Shown one piece after another: positions 23,034 to 36,100 of a stretch of 64,000 nucleotides of DNA. The translations under genes and the position numbers were made by a program. Below the pieces are notes generated by a model. It had not been told where the DNA came from and ran no database searches. It worked only from the letters and a program-made list of their open reading frames with translations. Source of the stretch: Limonium bicolor (Eukaryota; Streptophyta; Magnoliopsida; Caryophyllales; Plumbaginaceae); the NCBI GenBank assembly GCA_023374045.1, contig CM041776.1, positions 138,325,296 to 138,389,295 of the forward strand, read 5' to 3'. Numbering within the stretch: position 1 is the stretch's first letter; every line of letters begins with the position of its first letter.

Positions 23034-23064
23034 AAACTTCGGGTCGAAGTTTCTTTTAAGGGGG
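23034..23064 (+). promoter_or_regulatory. Hairpin plus polypurine tract of element W
   Basis: A perfect 8 bp stem, AAACTTCG (23034-23041) with CGAAGTTT (23045-23052), loop GGT, then TTTTAAGGGGG and the LTR start at 23071. Confidence 0.85.
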
Positions 23065-26000
23065 ATCTACTGAAATACCCCTAAATTAATTTAAATTAAT
23101 TTAGGGGATTTCTTTTATAAAAACCCTAGATAATATTATTAAACACTAAATTAGTATATGGTATTAATTAATAATTATTTAGGGGACTTCTTATATTAAA
23201 TTCTAAATAATAATACAATTTAGTTTAATTTATTATATTGTGTTATGAATTTAATAACAAGATTTAAGTCAATAAATCTTGGAAAAATTCCTAGACACTC
23301 CAATTATATTATAAAGATTTTATAAATATTTGGAGCATTGATTTGAAGCATAAAAGTCAATATAAATTCTAGAAACCCTAAAGCTTCTTAAGCCTTGCTA
23401 GGTTTGACTTTTTGAGAATGGTCAAACCATCCCATGAAACCTATACCAATAAATAGGTTATGGAAAACCGTGAAGATCGATAATAAGAACGTCAAAAATG
23501 GATCATCCTAGCCAAAGTTATGATAGAATGGAGTTTAGAGCCAAAATTTTGAAAAGTGCCACGTGTCAAGACCACACTGGTCGCCGGTACTTAGCACAAA
23601 AATCGGCTAAGTATTCTCATTCTCACCAGTATTTTTCCCTAACTTGTGACGGCCGTATTTCACTCATCCTTTCTAATTTTTGAGTGTCGTATTCTTCATT
23701 CTCTTCTCCTTAATCTCCTCTTTACAACCATAGCTCACACATAACTCTTCCTACATCCACCGGAAAATTGATCCAAAGTTGCGTCCTTGCAAAGCCAAAA
23801 CCCAGATTTCCAGCTTTCACTGAATTCAGGTAAACTTCGTCTCGCCATAACTTCTTCGTTTCTCAGCCAAAATTAGTGTTCTTTAGCTTGTTTTGAAGAT
23901 ATCTAATCCCTCTACAACTTTCATGTTGATGACCAAGGCTGATTCGTAATCGTTTGGAAGAGTTAGGCGTCTAAAGTTTCCGATTCATCATCACATAAAA
24001 TCATAGAAAAACGCAAGGTAAACTCGTAACTTTAGGACTAGATTTCTTTCTGTATGTTTCGAATTAGATTAAGTTCTTGCTACCAATCTGTAGATCTATA
24101 TCTCCTCTTTCGAATAAGCCCAATAACTTGTCCTAACTCGATCTGTGCTGCAACTTATGATTCAGCAAAGTTCGACCCTCAACAACTCGTAAAGGTTGAA
24201 TTTTTCCAGAAACCCGAATTCGATTTTACTTGTTGGCGCATCTCCGGTAAGTTTCCGATCAATTCCTCCGACAATGTCATTCGTTTTTGCATTACCGAAC
24301 ATAACCCCATATCAATTTAACCAATAATGCACTACATTGAGAGAATTTGTTGAAATTCAAACCGAAACCGGGTGTAAACCCTACCCGAATTACCCATAAT
24401 CAATCTTCTTGCTCCGTGCATTATAATTCACGAAATCGGTACCATTAGAACCGAAATTGAATTTCGAATCCAATGAAACAAAAATCAGTCGATTTGGTTC
24501 TGTGAGTTGAGAGAAAACAATGAATTAGTACTCGGGTATCGTTTGGTAATCGTTGATGAACTCAAAGGATAGCGGCCGTCCGATCGTAACTTTTAGAAAC
24601 GGACGGCCGAGATTAGAACAGGGAAGTTTAAGTTGGTTAAGATTTGTAATAATTTTAGAATTAAACCCTAACTTGTTAGATTTATTAATGACCTCCCGAA
24701 TGTATTTTGACTTGAAATTTTAACCATAGATTCCTTATAAATCTAGTTTATTTTTTGTAATTATATGGGGCTTGAGTTTTTAAAATCAAATTATAATTTT
24801 GTAAGTTATGAGTATTATGGAATTATTTAGATAATTTTAAAAGATATTTTTATGAAATAAAAATTTTATACTATGTCTAAAATATCATAGTTTACTATAT
24901 ATAAATTTGAGGATTTTTAGACTAGGGAGAAAGGCCTAAAAATTGTGTTTCTAAAATTTTTCATAAGTTACCTTATATAACGTTTTTAATGTAATGAAAA
25001 TTAAAGTATGACTTATTATACACTTATAGGTAGGAAAAATATATAAGACTAAAACTAACATTTAATACAGAATTTTAATAATATTTTAGGTTATCACTTT
25101 TAAGTGAAGTAAAAATTATATATTATATATATATATATATGTGAGAGGAATAAAATAGAAATTAGTGAATCAAGGAATTTCACTAGTCTGCATTTTTAGT
25201 TATTATATAATGTGGAAGTTAATATACGTAATTGAAGCTAGGGGAAATACTTTATTTTATAAACCATATATTGGATGTGGATTTGGTGTAAAAGTTAATA
25301 AGGATAATTAAATACAATAAACTACATAAAGGATGTTTTGAATAAATCTAGTATATATATACGTTAAACATAAATAAAAGAAATGAAATACCTTATAGAA
25401 AATATAATACGAAGGAATAAATAAGTTCAACTAAACCTCTACATAATACTAATGAAAGAATATATATGAGGTGGTATTAAATTGGGGTTATGAAATTGAG
25501 TTTTGAGTTACCTTAGAATTTCTAGTGTTTAAATAAATCATAATTAAATACATATATAATATAATTTGTCAATGACAAGAATGTAAATTTGTGATTGGGT
25601 TAAGTAATAAATAAGTTAAGACATAGGAATTTTTTAATTGATTACATAAAATGTTAAACAAATAGATCTTAATGTATAGTTAATAATAAAATAAATGAAA
25701 TAGTTTTGCATCTGAATGGGAAGTGGATTAATAAGGCTAGATTTAATCATTTCATAAATGTTTTAAGATAAAATCATCAAAAGGATTATGATATAAACTA
25801 TGATTAGGAAATTAATCTAAAATAAATCCTTAAGTTTCTTAAAAATTTAGATAAGACATATAAATACATTTATTACCAATATTCAAAATGGGAGATTATA
25901 ATTAAGTGATGTATTTAGTAGTAGAACTTGTAAAGAGTTGTGAATGGAAATTAGATATTAAAACTTTTGAACCTTAATCGGAGGGAACTAAGTACATAAG

Positions 26001-27201
26001 ATATTATATGGTTTACCTTACAACACTAAAAATATTAAAAGGCATTTGAATATAAGGTATGAGGATTTTCAGAATAGATGATCTTACTAGATAATTGACA
26101 ATTTCTCTTATGAATGAGGATTTACTTCTTAGTTAAATTTTCACCTTATGTTAAGACATAGTACCTATCCTAAAACATAGTAAAGGGAATTAATTTATTA
26201 AGTTATTCCTTTGAAACCTTTGGTTTTATAAATAATATAAAATGTATTTAAGACATAAGTTTATTAAAACTTAGTACAAAAGGATTATACATAATCTATA
26301 GAGAGAATGTGTGTAAAAAATTAAATATATAGGAAATTATAATGTAAGTAAGGATACATAAAAAGGGTTATCTTAAAACACCTTATTATATAGGTAATAA
26401 TTAAGCGAATAATATACTTTGCGAATACTAAGTATAAGAGTTGGAATGGTTTGAGTTAGTTAAAATATAGTTGTTTCGGGATGAAAAGTAATTGAACATC
26501 TTAAGATAAGATAATTAAATGGTTATAATATTAAGTCATTCTAAAGTAAAGATAAAATAATTGAGTCTAGTAGTTATCTCTGAATTCTAAGATCAATTAA
26601 GTTATAATGAAATGCATCTACAACACTATGATTCCAATATACAGGTTGTAGATCTTAATTAAGTTAAGAGGAAGAGTTAATCATAATAGGTTAGCTAGTA
26701 GATGTTGATAAGAATGAATAATCGTTACATTGTGGAATAATAATATATTATTCTAAGACAAACCTATCATGGGTCATGATACGTGTATTCTAAATTAAGA
26801 GTAAGGGTATTGAGCTTAAGAGTTATTATTGACATTCTAAGATAAGTCGAAGGTTATACGTAACATTTAATTGAGACTTAGAAATAAGAGTGAGGACTTT
26901 ATTTAAGCTTAACGAAGGCTACAAGTGATTGATGATAGACTACCTTTAATATTCTTCAGAGTACTGTTGATTGTTTGTGCAAGTTGACTAGAACTGCTAC
27001 AGCGTTATCCAGGTACGATTTCTCGTACTCTTATGCTTTGCTAACAAGACTTAAGGATGTTTTGACAAACGCTAATTGAGCTAAAATGGATTTCTAAAAG
27101 GAAATGGTTGTGTGACTAACTCAGCTTGTGTGACTAACTGAGCCTTGAATGTATAACTTCCTTGGTTATTGGTTCGTCCTATCTAGTTGTTTCACTAGAT
27201 A

Positions 27202-27273
27202 TTAACTGCCTAGGGTTTACGCTTCTACACTCTGTAGGACTGAGTGTTTTGGTATTGCTCTGGTGCAGTTAAT
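27202..27273 (+). other. Conserved stem-loop motif, copy 2
   Basis: Outer arms ATTAACTGC (27202-27210) and GCAGTTAAT (27265-27273) pair perfectly around the shared block. Inner arms ACACTC and GAGTGT pair as well. Confidence 0.65.
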
Positions 27274-27405
27274 GATCTTGTGGGGTAACTGGGAATATAG
27301 GAAATATCTGGTGTTGGTAAATTCTTCCTTTGGACTATGGGTATTGTTTCATCCATGAGTCGAGTTTGATCATCCTTAATGAGAATGGATTCTTTCTATT
27401 AGATA

Positions 27406-27480
27406 TTAATTGCTGAGGGTTTACGCCTCTGCACTCTGTAGGACTGAGTGTTTTGGTATTGCCCTTGTGTAGTTAATAAT
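27406..27480 (+). other. Conserved stem-loop motif, copy 3
   Basis: The same block about 205 bp downstream. Outer arms ATTAATTGC and GTAGTTAAT pair fully as RNA with two G-U pairs; inner arms CACTC and GAGTG are kept. The two W copies may be a local duplication; the copy at 9884 is in another element. Confidence 0.6.
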
Positions 27481-27735
27481 CTAATGGGAATATGGGAATA
27501 TGGGAAAATGTCAATCTTGGTACTGAGTATGGATTCTTGTTATTAAGTGGTGCACATACTTTTCACCGATAACTGAGAATGGATCTGTGGCAGCGGAGGT
27601 CTGCTATACCTCGTCCATATGGACAACTGACAGCGGAGGTCTGTTTACCGCGTCCTTGTGACAACTGACTGGCGGTGGGGGCCATCTCTCCCAATGGGTT
27701 TTATTCCACTCTTGAGTTATGGGTTCTTAGATCTC

Positions 27736-29227
27736 TGTGAGCCTCGATTTTAAACCCTACCCTAAGTTGATTAAGGCTGATTAGGATCTAACCGGGTTTT
27801 AGGTCCACTTATAACCTAAGATTAATAAACTATGTCATATAACAATAATTATTAACACCTAAGCTAGCTCACTGGAACCTATTATGAGTCGCCACCGAAT
27901 TTTAACCTAGATCAAATTAGGAAAGGAGAGTTCGGGTTCGGGGGCTTGATTCGACTTATTTAGGGTTCAAATTACTTTCATTACCCTTCCTAGGTCATTT
28001 TTCCTCTACTTGTTTATTACGGCTTCTACAAAGTTGTTTTTAACCTAGGTGCGCGCTTCTGTTTTTTTTTTTAACGTTTTTTGACAGAAAATTAAAGTGA
28101 AATTAAAAGCTACCTAAACTAGGGTTTCGGAGGCAGATTAGGTAATTTCAAATTTTGTTTTCGTCCGTAGCCACGGACCCTAATTAACCTATTGAAAATA
28201 AAAGTCAAATTAAACAGAAAACAAAAATTTGAAAATCCGGGGCCACGGACAGGATGTCGTAGGCCCGGACATAGTTTAGCAAACCTAAATTTTTAAAATT
28301 TCAAAATCCCGCCGCCGTCAGTGGTGTCCGTGGCCACGGACAACCCGTCCGTGGTCCCGGACCATAGGTCCGAGATCCCGGACAACCCACGGATGGGGGT
28401 TTTATGGTGGTTCCCGAAGGTGTTTTTGGCTCAAAATTTATGCACGTGTAGCCTGAAAGATGTACAATATGTTGTAATTAAAAGATTGCAGTTTGAAGTC
28501 GAATCATGTACGAAACGTTATAAACAAGTAACAAGGCAGAAGAAGCAAGAGTAATTAGCTATACAGAAGTCGAAAGGGGTTGTTTTGAGCCCAAATTTAA
28601 CAGAGAGTTAATGAGGTTGTGGGGAGTTAGAAAAGTAGAGTTATAACCTGTTTTACCTTTAGATTCGTGGTGTTTCATCACGTCGGATTCTTCGGAGGCC
28701 TCGTCGATGGCGGATCCGGAAGAACTTCGAACCCAGCTTCTGACTCCTTGTTGTTCTTGATGTTCTTCACGTTTTGGTGCTGTTTTGGTGAGGGTTTGAT
28801 GATGGATGATGTTGTGGGAGTCAAAAATGTGTTTTAGTGTTGATTTTGGTGAGATTTCGGTGTTTGATTGTGGCTCTGGAGTTCAAAACGTGAAGAGAAA
28901 GAGGATGGCTGCCTTCTTTGAGAGTCTAGGGTTCTTGAGGTTCTGATTTGATCAAGGGATAAGGCTCCTATAAGGCTTCCTTAAAGATAGAAAAATCCGG
29001 TAAAAACCGAGATTTACTGACGTTTTAGCTCAAGGGCTTCCAAAAGGAATTTGATTATGAAATTTTACACATGGGTAAAGGATGATATTCTGATTTTTAT
29101 AAAGTGGAATCGAATTTTTGGATATTGGAATATTTTTAAATTCAATTCTCGTCAGATTCAATCAAAAATTGCTAGAAAATTATTGGAAATTCGAAAAATC
29201 AAAATTCCAACGCCATTATGCTTAAAA
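27736..29227 (-). repeat. 3' LTR of X, first piece
   Basis: Matches 50414-51920. It is interrupted at 29228 by Y and resumes at 45131. It contains a GGTCCG/CGGACC cluster at 28163-28395, including the perfect 16 bp palindrome GTCCGTGGCCACGGAC at 28326-28341. No gene is present; the short frames at 28321 and 29051 are LTR sequence. Confidence 0.85.
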
Positions 29228-29320
29228 TGTAACACCCCAACTAACAACAACATACTTATCAACAAACTGCAGCGGAAAATACACCTCATCACGTTACTTA
29301 ACTCATTGGTGTTACACGCC

Positions 29321-29342
29321 GTTAACCACCCACGTGGCCAAC
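29321..29342 (-). promoter_or_regulatory. LTR-terminal hairpin of Y
   Basis: In the sense direction GTTGGCCAC pairs with GTGGTTAAC around a GTGG loop, using two G-U pairs, about 93 bases before the LTR end. It corresponds to 6983-7004 with changed stem bases. Confidence 0.65.
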
Positions 29343-31039
29343 AAGGCTAACATTTACACAATTGTATCGGTCTGATGGACTAGATCCCGAGCAACTACAC
29401 ATTACCAACTCCGCTATCACTACCAACATTCATTATACAAACCTTCCAACTGTACCGAGTATTTACAACTAATGCCGAGAAGAATTTCGGTCTTACTACA
29501 CCTTCAGTTTACAAGTAATTACATCAACTACCCGTACACAACAGCTACCCCGTCCTACTCTCGAACGGCTCCAGCTCCTTGTATGAAACAGAAAAGGAAA
29601 GAAAGGGTGGCCCCCCAGGGGGCTCAGCACCTTTGCTGGTATGGTAATCCCGCATCCCACATGCTACCGGGCCACGCCACAACTATTTGTCGTCTTAGCA
29701 TGCGGTTGATTACATTTAAATCAAGCATGTAAATCACAACCTTACAACACAATACGTACACATAATGGGCTCAACAAAACAGTACATTTATACTTAACAA
29801 CCCACTCCATGAGTTCTTCAACCCTATAGTATTTCTCCTCTAACGGAGCTATTACTCCAACAGACGGCACTTACCCACTATCGGGTTTCCACAAACGTCT
29901 CTTTTACATACTAGGAATCATATCCATGATCCTCACATTTCCTTCTAAGCACATATAACATCACATCGTAATAACTTTGCATATATATCAATAGCACATA
30001 CATAACGGGTACGGATCTTAGGAACAGCCCAAACATAGTTAATACACTGGTGAGCCTAGGGAAAGATATCACCCCCATGTTAAGCTCGTTATACAACACT
30101 CATTACCGCCCTAATAGTAGGATGAGAACTTACCTAAAGATGGATCGGATTTAGTGACCCGAACACACTACACAAACACATGTTCCCCCTAAACCAATCA
30201 TAAGTCAGAATAGCTAAGCTTTGGGATAGCTAATGGGGAGATCATAACCCGTGAGGGAAACAACCATAACAGAGAGAAGGGTAAAGCTAAAAAGGATACC
30301 CACTCCCAACAACGCGGACCCGGCCTAAACCGGATTCCTCACTACTGTTGTACATACTTACTTTTAGTTATTAGTTAGAACCCCACTACGGAGTCTATCG
30401 TACCTACACCATACAGATTACTTTTGGGTTAAACATACAAGGGAGATCCCTACATTCACATACATACCACACATTTAACTCACGCATAGCCGTGGTTAGA
30501 ACGCCCATGGTTCGGGTCGTTTAATCCGAATACCAAACTCTCATGTGATCCTAGACTCAGTTAGTAAAGGTTTAACACTTTCGAGGTTAAATGGTATCGG
30601 GAACTAGGTGCGCCACATAAATGAATTACTATAATCTCATACATGTTTTATCTTACAAGGTGGCAAACACACAGAAAAACACATTGGCATACAAGCCGGT
30701 GTAATCCAGTAGGACACAGGTTGCAAGAAACCATACCTGTCACCAACGTCCACTCTAACGTGTCGTCTTAAGTTTCTGAACAGTTCTCGAAAACTGGCAA
30801 CATTACATTTACTTTTATCAACATCGGGGTAACACGTTTGTTTAAAGTTAATGCTCATAACTTACCCTCGTTAACTAGTTAAACAACTTGACACTTTAAC
30901 TTGTTTTACTTACACATTTTATTACAACTTTTCACCCACTGGTTGTCTTTATAAACACCTAACAGTCCTTAACACCTTTAACAAACATTACTTATCAATC
31001 CCCATCATTACACATCATTTTATACCTTAAAACTTTTTA

Positions 31040-31300
31040 GAGTGGTCCGGGACTTGGTCCTTACTTAAGTCCCGGATCAACACTTACAGAAACTCACGGT
31101 ATGTTTTGATAGGGTGGTCCGGGACCTTGTACTCACCCTAAGTCCCGGACCAAGACAGTCTTGTACTCTCGGCTACATTTAACAGGGTGGTCCGGGACCT
31201 TGTACTCACCCCAAGTCCCGGACCAAGATAGTCTCATAACTCTCGACCTGTTTTTCATATATGGTCGGACACCAATCCAAAACCTAAGTCCCGGACCTCC
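31040..31300 (-). repeat. GGTCCGGGAC hairpin cluster of Y
   Basis: Four units. The second has perfect arms GGTCCGGGAC (31116-31125) and GTCCCGGACC (31142-31151). Position in the LTR matches the clusters at 5025 and 13836, but the stem sequence is different again. Confidence 0.8.
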
Positions 31301-32089
31301 TGTAACAGAATCCCAAATTTGACAATCTAAGTCTTGTTTCATCTATTCTCTTCATCCATTGATTACCCAACCTTCACACATGTACTTAGGCACTTCTAAT
31401 ACCAAAATATCACTTTGATTCACCTTAAACATTACCCAACTTGTTATTCATTTTCTTACAAATCTCTTAACACTTGTGACAATTCTCATTTGGTTTTCTA
31501 AGTGGTGTTTCACCTATAATGACCACTACACCAAAATGTTTCCTTACCATCACAACATCATCTTTTAAACACTTAAAACTTCTTGTTCATCAACCAAATT
31601 TCGCCATAGTTTCCTTTGTATCACCTCACACCAAAACCTACAGTTTTTTTTATCTTAACACAACCCAAGAACATTTAATCACTCAATACACATCCTTGTA
31701 CACAAACACATGGTTTTTCACCCATTAATCTCCAGAGACATACACCTTCACCAAAGACACCTTCATTGCACACAACTTAACCTCAACTACACACACTGAT
31801 CACAAATTGCGTAAACTTAAATTGCTTGGCACTTAGGCCCTTAATAACATAATCTTAAACACTGAAGTTCCACATAAGAATTGCCTTTGACCTGCAAATA
31901 CACCCAACTCATATGCCTTTAATAAACTCTTTGAGAGCATTTTACTACCTCATTTCCCATTCGGCTCTTTAGGTATTTTTATTAAGACTCAAGCTCAATT
32001 TTCCTAAGGCATTTAAAACCACATTGTTTAACACATTTACCTCTTTTCTTTCAAGATTTTACTTGAACACTCTTGTTCTTCTTGGTTGG

Positions 32090-32597
32090 TGAAACAGTCA
32101 CTAATCCTAATGCGACCAAGCTCGATCCCAATGCAACAGTACATCTATCCTAGTACGTCTCGATATAATCTTCTATCCACTTACCTGATTTCGGACCACG
32201 AGAGTCTCGTGAAAGTGAGAGGGAGAGAGAGAGAGCTTCAATTAGAATCAAATGCGAGTTGATTGCCCAAAATCACGTATCTTATTTCATGGGGGTACAC
32301 CCTTATTTATAGTTTTTTGGGCCCCGGTCCCTTTGGTGCCAGCCTGTATTTTACATGTTTAAGTACAGTTCTACCCCCTCTTTAGTATCTTTGACCGACC
32401 ACAAGCGGCCGGTCGAGTAACGTTTTGCTTTGCCCAAGTCCCATTTTCATCCGGCTAAGGTGGCCGGATGCCCTACAAGCCCCTAATCTCATCCGGCCAA
32501 AGCGGCCGGATGCCTTACTGCCTTTAACCCCATCCGGCCAAAGCGGCCGGATGCTTTACGTGCCTGCTTTGGTCCGGCGCCATTTCTTCCCTTCTCA
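32090..32597 (-). repeat. 3' LTR of Z
   Basis: 508 bp. In the sense direction it starts TGAGAAGG and ends CTGTTTCA. It carries three to four CATCCGGCC/GGCCGGATG palindromes (for example 32490-32512) and a GACCGACC...GGCCGGTC pair at 32394-32414, upstream of the TATA-like CTATAAATAAGG (32312-32301). Confidence 0.9.
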
Positions 32598-32970
32598 TCA
32601 GTCCCACAAGTTCTATCTTTCTGAATTTCGGTGAAGAAAAATAGAACTTCTGTGCGTTAAATAGAACTTCTGTGCGTTTTGGTGAAAAAATTTGCGACTC
32701 CCTGCGGCCAACTCTGACTCTTTCTTTGGCTTACCCAAGCTTTGTTGTCTCTTTATCTCAGTCCCACAAGTTCTTTTTCTTCATACGTGGAGAAAAGGAA
32801 CTTTTTGTTGGCCACGCGCGTAGCTCGTGTCCTGGTGTATTTCTCTTTTCGAATTTTCCGCCCGTTACCGATGTAGAATATGCAGGGCCTTCCTTTCGAC
32901 TGGACGTCGGTTGCGTTTTAGGAAGCGTGCGACCCCTTCTCTTCCCCTGTAAAAAAAAGACACTTTTTCG

Positions 32971-32982
32971 CACATATATATT
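32971..32982 (+). promoter_or_regulatory. TATA-like box of the Z antisense gene
   Basis: CATATATATTTT lies about 180 bp upstream of the ATG at 33158 and is followed by a pyrimidine-rich leader (33000-33130) typical of plant 5' UTRs. Prediction only. Confidence 0.45.
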
Positions 32983-33157
32983 TTTATTTGAGCGGGAAAG
33001 AACTTCCCTTAAAGCCCAACTCTTCGAGTTCTCTTTTTCCTTTTCCTCTTTCCTCTACTGGCCCGTTACTTCGACCTTTCTTCTTCTTGCTTTCCTGTCG
33101 TTGTGCGCTACCCTTCCTCTCATCGCCGTCATCCCTTGATTCTTGCCTAACTTGACA

Positions 33158-36100
33158 ATGGCTTCTTCTTCCACTAAACAGAGCAAACTTGCTGCTAAAT
33201 TTCCGCCCGCCATCGGAGCGATTCAAGGCTCTCAGTCCCCTAACGGCTTTCGCCCTTCATACCTGAAGCCGATAAGACCCTTCCGCTCTGGGCGTCAACC
33301 TTTTCCTTCTTCTCTCAACTACTCTTCCCTCTGTGACTGTCTCGGGGGGGTCGAAGCTCCACTTGGCACACAAATTTATTTGCCATCCTCTGATTCTCAC
33401 CCCACGACGATTTTGGTTGCGGGTACGTCGTCTATGCCGACTTCTTCCGGTCAGGTTTGACCATTCCCCCCACCCTTTCGTGCTAGGGTTCCTTCTCCGT
33501 CGCTGCTGCACCCTCGCCCATCTTCACCCTAAAGCTATTTCACACCTTCAGGCTTTCGTCTCCCTTTGTGACGATATCAAAATTCAGCCGGAGGGTACTG
33601 ATTTCGTCCGATTCTTCACAGTTAGGAAGGACCCTGAGAGCCTAACCCTCATTGCGAAGAGCGGGTATTCTCTTTTTGACTACAAAAAGGCCCACGAGTG
33701 GGGGTCGCGGTGGTTCGTCGTCGTTCCCCCGTCCGGCCGAGTATTGGGCATACCATATGCTGCTGAGGCCGGAAAAGGTCAGTTAATCAGCCCCGAGACT
33801 CCTCCGGCTGAAATTCCTATTTCGAAGGCTCTGCGGGCGGTAAACAAGAAATTGCCGACCGTCGAGGCGTTTTTTACAAAAGAACGCTTGTCTTCTCTGA
33901 AGACATATCACAGTAAGTGTTCTCTTTTTGCTTAGTATGAATTCTGTCGTTTCTTTCGGTCTCCTTATCGTTTGGATGTATTGTCGCAGACTTTTTCCAG
34001 AAGGGGGACAAGATCGGTCCCTTCTATAACTGGAACTTCGTCACCTTCAAGAATGGGGGCGAAAAAATTGACTACTACGACACGCTGGATGCGGCCACTG
34101 ATGCGGCCGAGCAGCTTTTGGAGAACGCTGCTCCGGCAAAGCGTTCCAGACGAGAGGTTGGAGATGACCAAGCTGGTAATTTGAAGAAAAAGAAGCGGCT
34201 TGAATCTCCTGTTCATGCTGACGCCGGATTGTCAGGTACATGGCACGTGAGCCCCAAGTCTGGGCACCGTGTCACCCTTCCCCTCACCCCTGGTTCAGGT
34301 TCTGACCTTGGTTCTCGCCTGGGGCGGGAGTCCGGTCATCCGACTCCTATTTGTGAGTTGTTTCCTGATTTGACGGGTTACTTTTCCTCAGATCCTGCTC
34401 AGGAAAACACCCTGGAGGCCGGAGACCTCTGTGCTGATCCTTCGGCTGGAGAAGGTTTTGTTTGCTTTGTCGTCTTCTCCTGTCTTTCAAGTTTCCTTCT
34501 TTTTTTGGTATTCTTTTTTAGCTTCATTCTTCTGGTTCTAATTGTCTTTATCATTGCGGCAGCCACTGCTCCTGCCAAGAAAAAATCAAAAAAGAAAACA
34601 GCATCGAGGCCGAAGGCCGTAGAGCCACAAACCTCTGGTGATCCCGAAGCTTCAGGATCATTCTCCATTGACGTTGCTGCTGCGGCCGTGGATGCGGCAA
34701 GGGATAGAGCAAAGGAGTATCGGCAGGTGCCGGAGGACCCTGAGCTCCGAAGTAAGCAAAGAGAAGATCACGTGGCCTCCTCTTTGCCGGACGGTCCTGA
34801 GCCCAGGGTGAGCAAAGAGAAGGCTACATAGCTTCCTCCTCCTCTTCCCCTCCTCCTCCTGCTCAAGAGTCCTACACCGGTCCTTCCCAAAAGGAAGGGT
34901 GGTTTTACCATCGCGGGCACCCTCTTCCCTTGATATCCTGCGACGCTGCCAAGTACTCCTCTATTTGGAAGGAGGCAATCAAGAGATCCGGTCATCCGGA
35001 TGGAATCTTTGCTCCTCCGGCGACCTTCACTGCTACCAAAGAGAGGCTGCGGATCGGGGATGGGGGGCAGATGCCATCATGCGACATTCCATCCCAGCAA
35101 AAGATGCGTTTGACATGATGTGGGGGGGAATCTTTCAGGTTGACATTTACGTTACCTACTCTTCTTCTTTTGTTTTGTTTTTGGGTTTCCTGAACTTATG
35201 CATTGTATTGTTTTTTTTAGGTGATGTCCATGGCCCAAAGTGCTGAGGTTCACTTTGGCAACCTCCAATCCAGGCTTCGCTATGAGGAAAGCCGTGCCAA
35301 TAGAGTTGAAGAGGAGCTGAAGCTGTCCCGCTCTTCTCATGACGCTTATATTGACCAGGTCGAGTATGAGATCGACCGCAAGGCAAAGGAGAGGACTGAG
35401 GCGATTAACAAAGACCTGCAGTTGTCCCGGCGTGAGTGCGAGCGTCAGCGCGATGAGTATGAGGCGCAGCTGAAAAAACTTCGGGAAGAGAACTTCTCTC
35501 TGAGAGGCCGGATTAAGGAGGCCGATAATACATTGATAGAGGTATGGAACTGTCTCTCGCTTTTTCTTGAATAAGGGCCAGCTAGCTTGATCCCTGTTTG
35601 ACCTGGACATTATGCTGGACCAGGTTCGCTCCATGCACCGGAAAGAAGTAAACGATCTTCGGAGCGAAATAAACAATCTTCAGGCAGAGAAGGTCTTTTT
35701 CCACCAGGAGGGGCAATCTTTCAAGCAGGAGGCTGAAGATCTTGGACTGGAGAAGCAGTCTCTTAAACGGGAGAACGAAGCTCTTGTGAAGGAAAAAGAA
35801 GAGCTTATTCAAGAGCACGACCGCCTGCTGGAAGAAAAAGCTGCGCTGGAGGCAGTCAAATCTTCCTTCGATCAAGAGAAGCAGTCTCTGCTCCGGGATT
35901 GTTCTCTTTTGGAAAAAGAAAGAAAGCTCTTGATGCGGAAAAACCGCCCTCATAGAAGAGAAAGCGAGGCTGGAGGAGAAAGTGAGAGAGCTGGAGGAAG
36001 CCAAGTCCCGCTCTCAAGCGGAGAATACTGAGCCATTAGGTTATGGTAAGCTTTCAGGCCTACAACCCTTTCCTCTTTTTTTGGCCTTTTCTTCTTCTTA

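Larger units (their letters stand above)
23071..27735 (+). repeat. LTR of element W, left part
   Basis: It starts TGAAATACCCC and is split by element X. The remainder is 52160-52740, giving about 5.25 kb. The first 40 bases include a perfect 30 bp palindrome (23078-23107, CCCCTAAATTAA ... TTAATTTAGGGG). A CGGCCGTCC/GGACGGCCG stem lies at 24573-24609. The part from 24650 to about 26990 is very AT-rich with no feature I can name. The stem-loop motif occurs twice (27202-27273, 27416-27473). The last five bases, ATCTC, are the target site of X. Confidence 0.8.
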
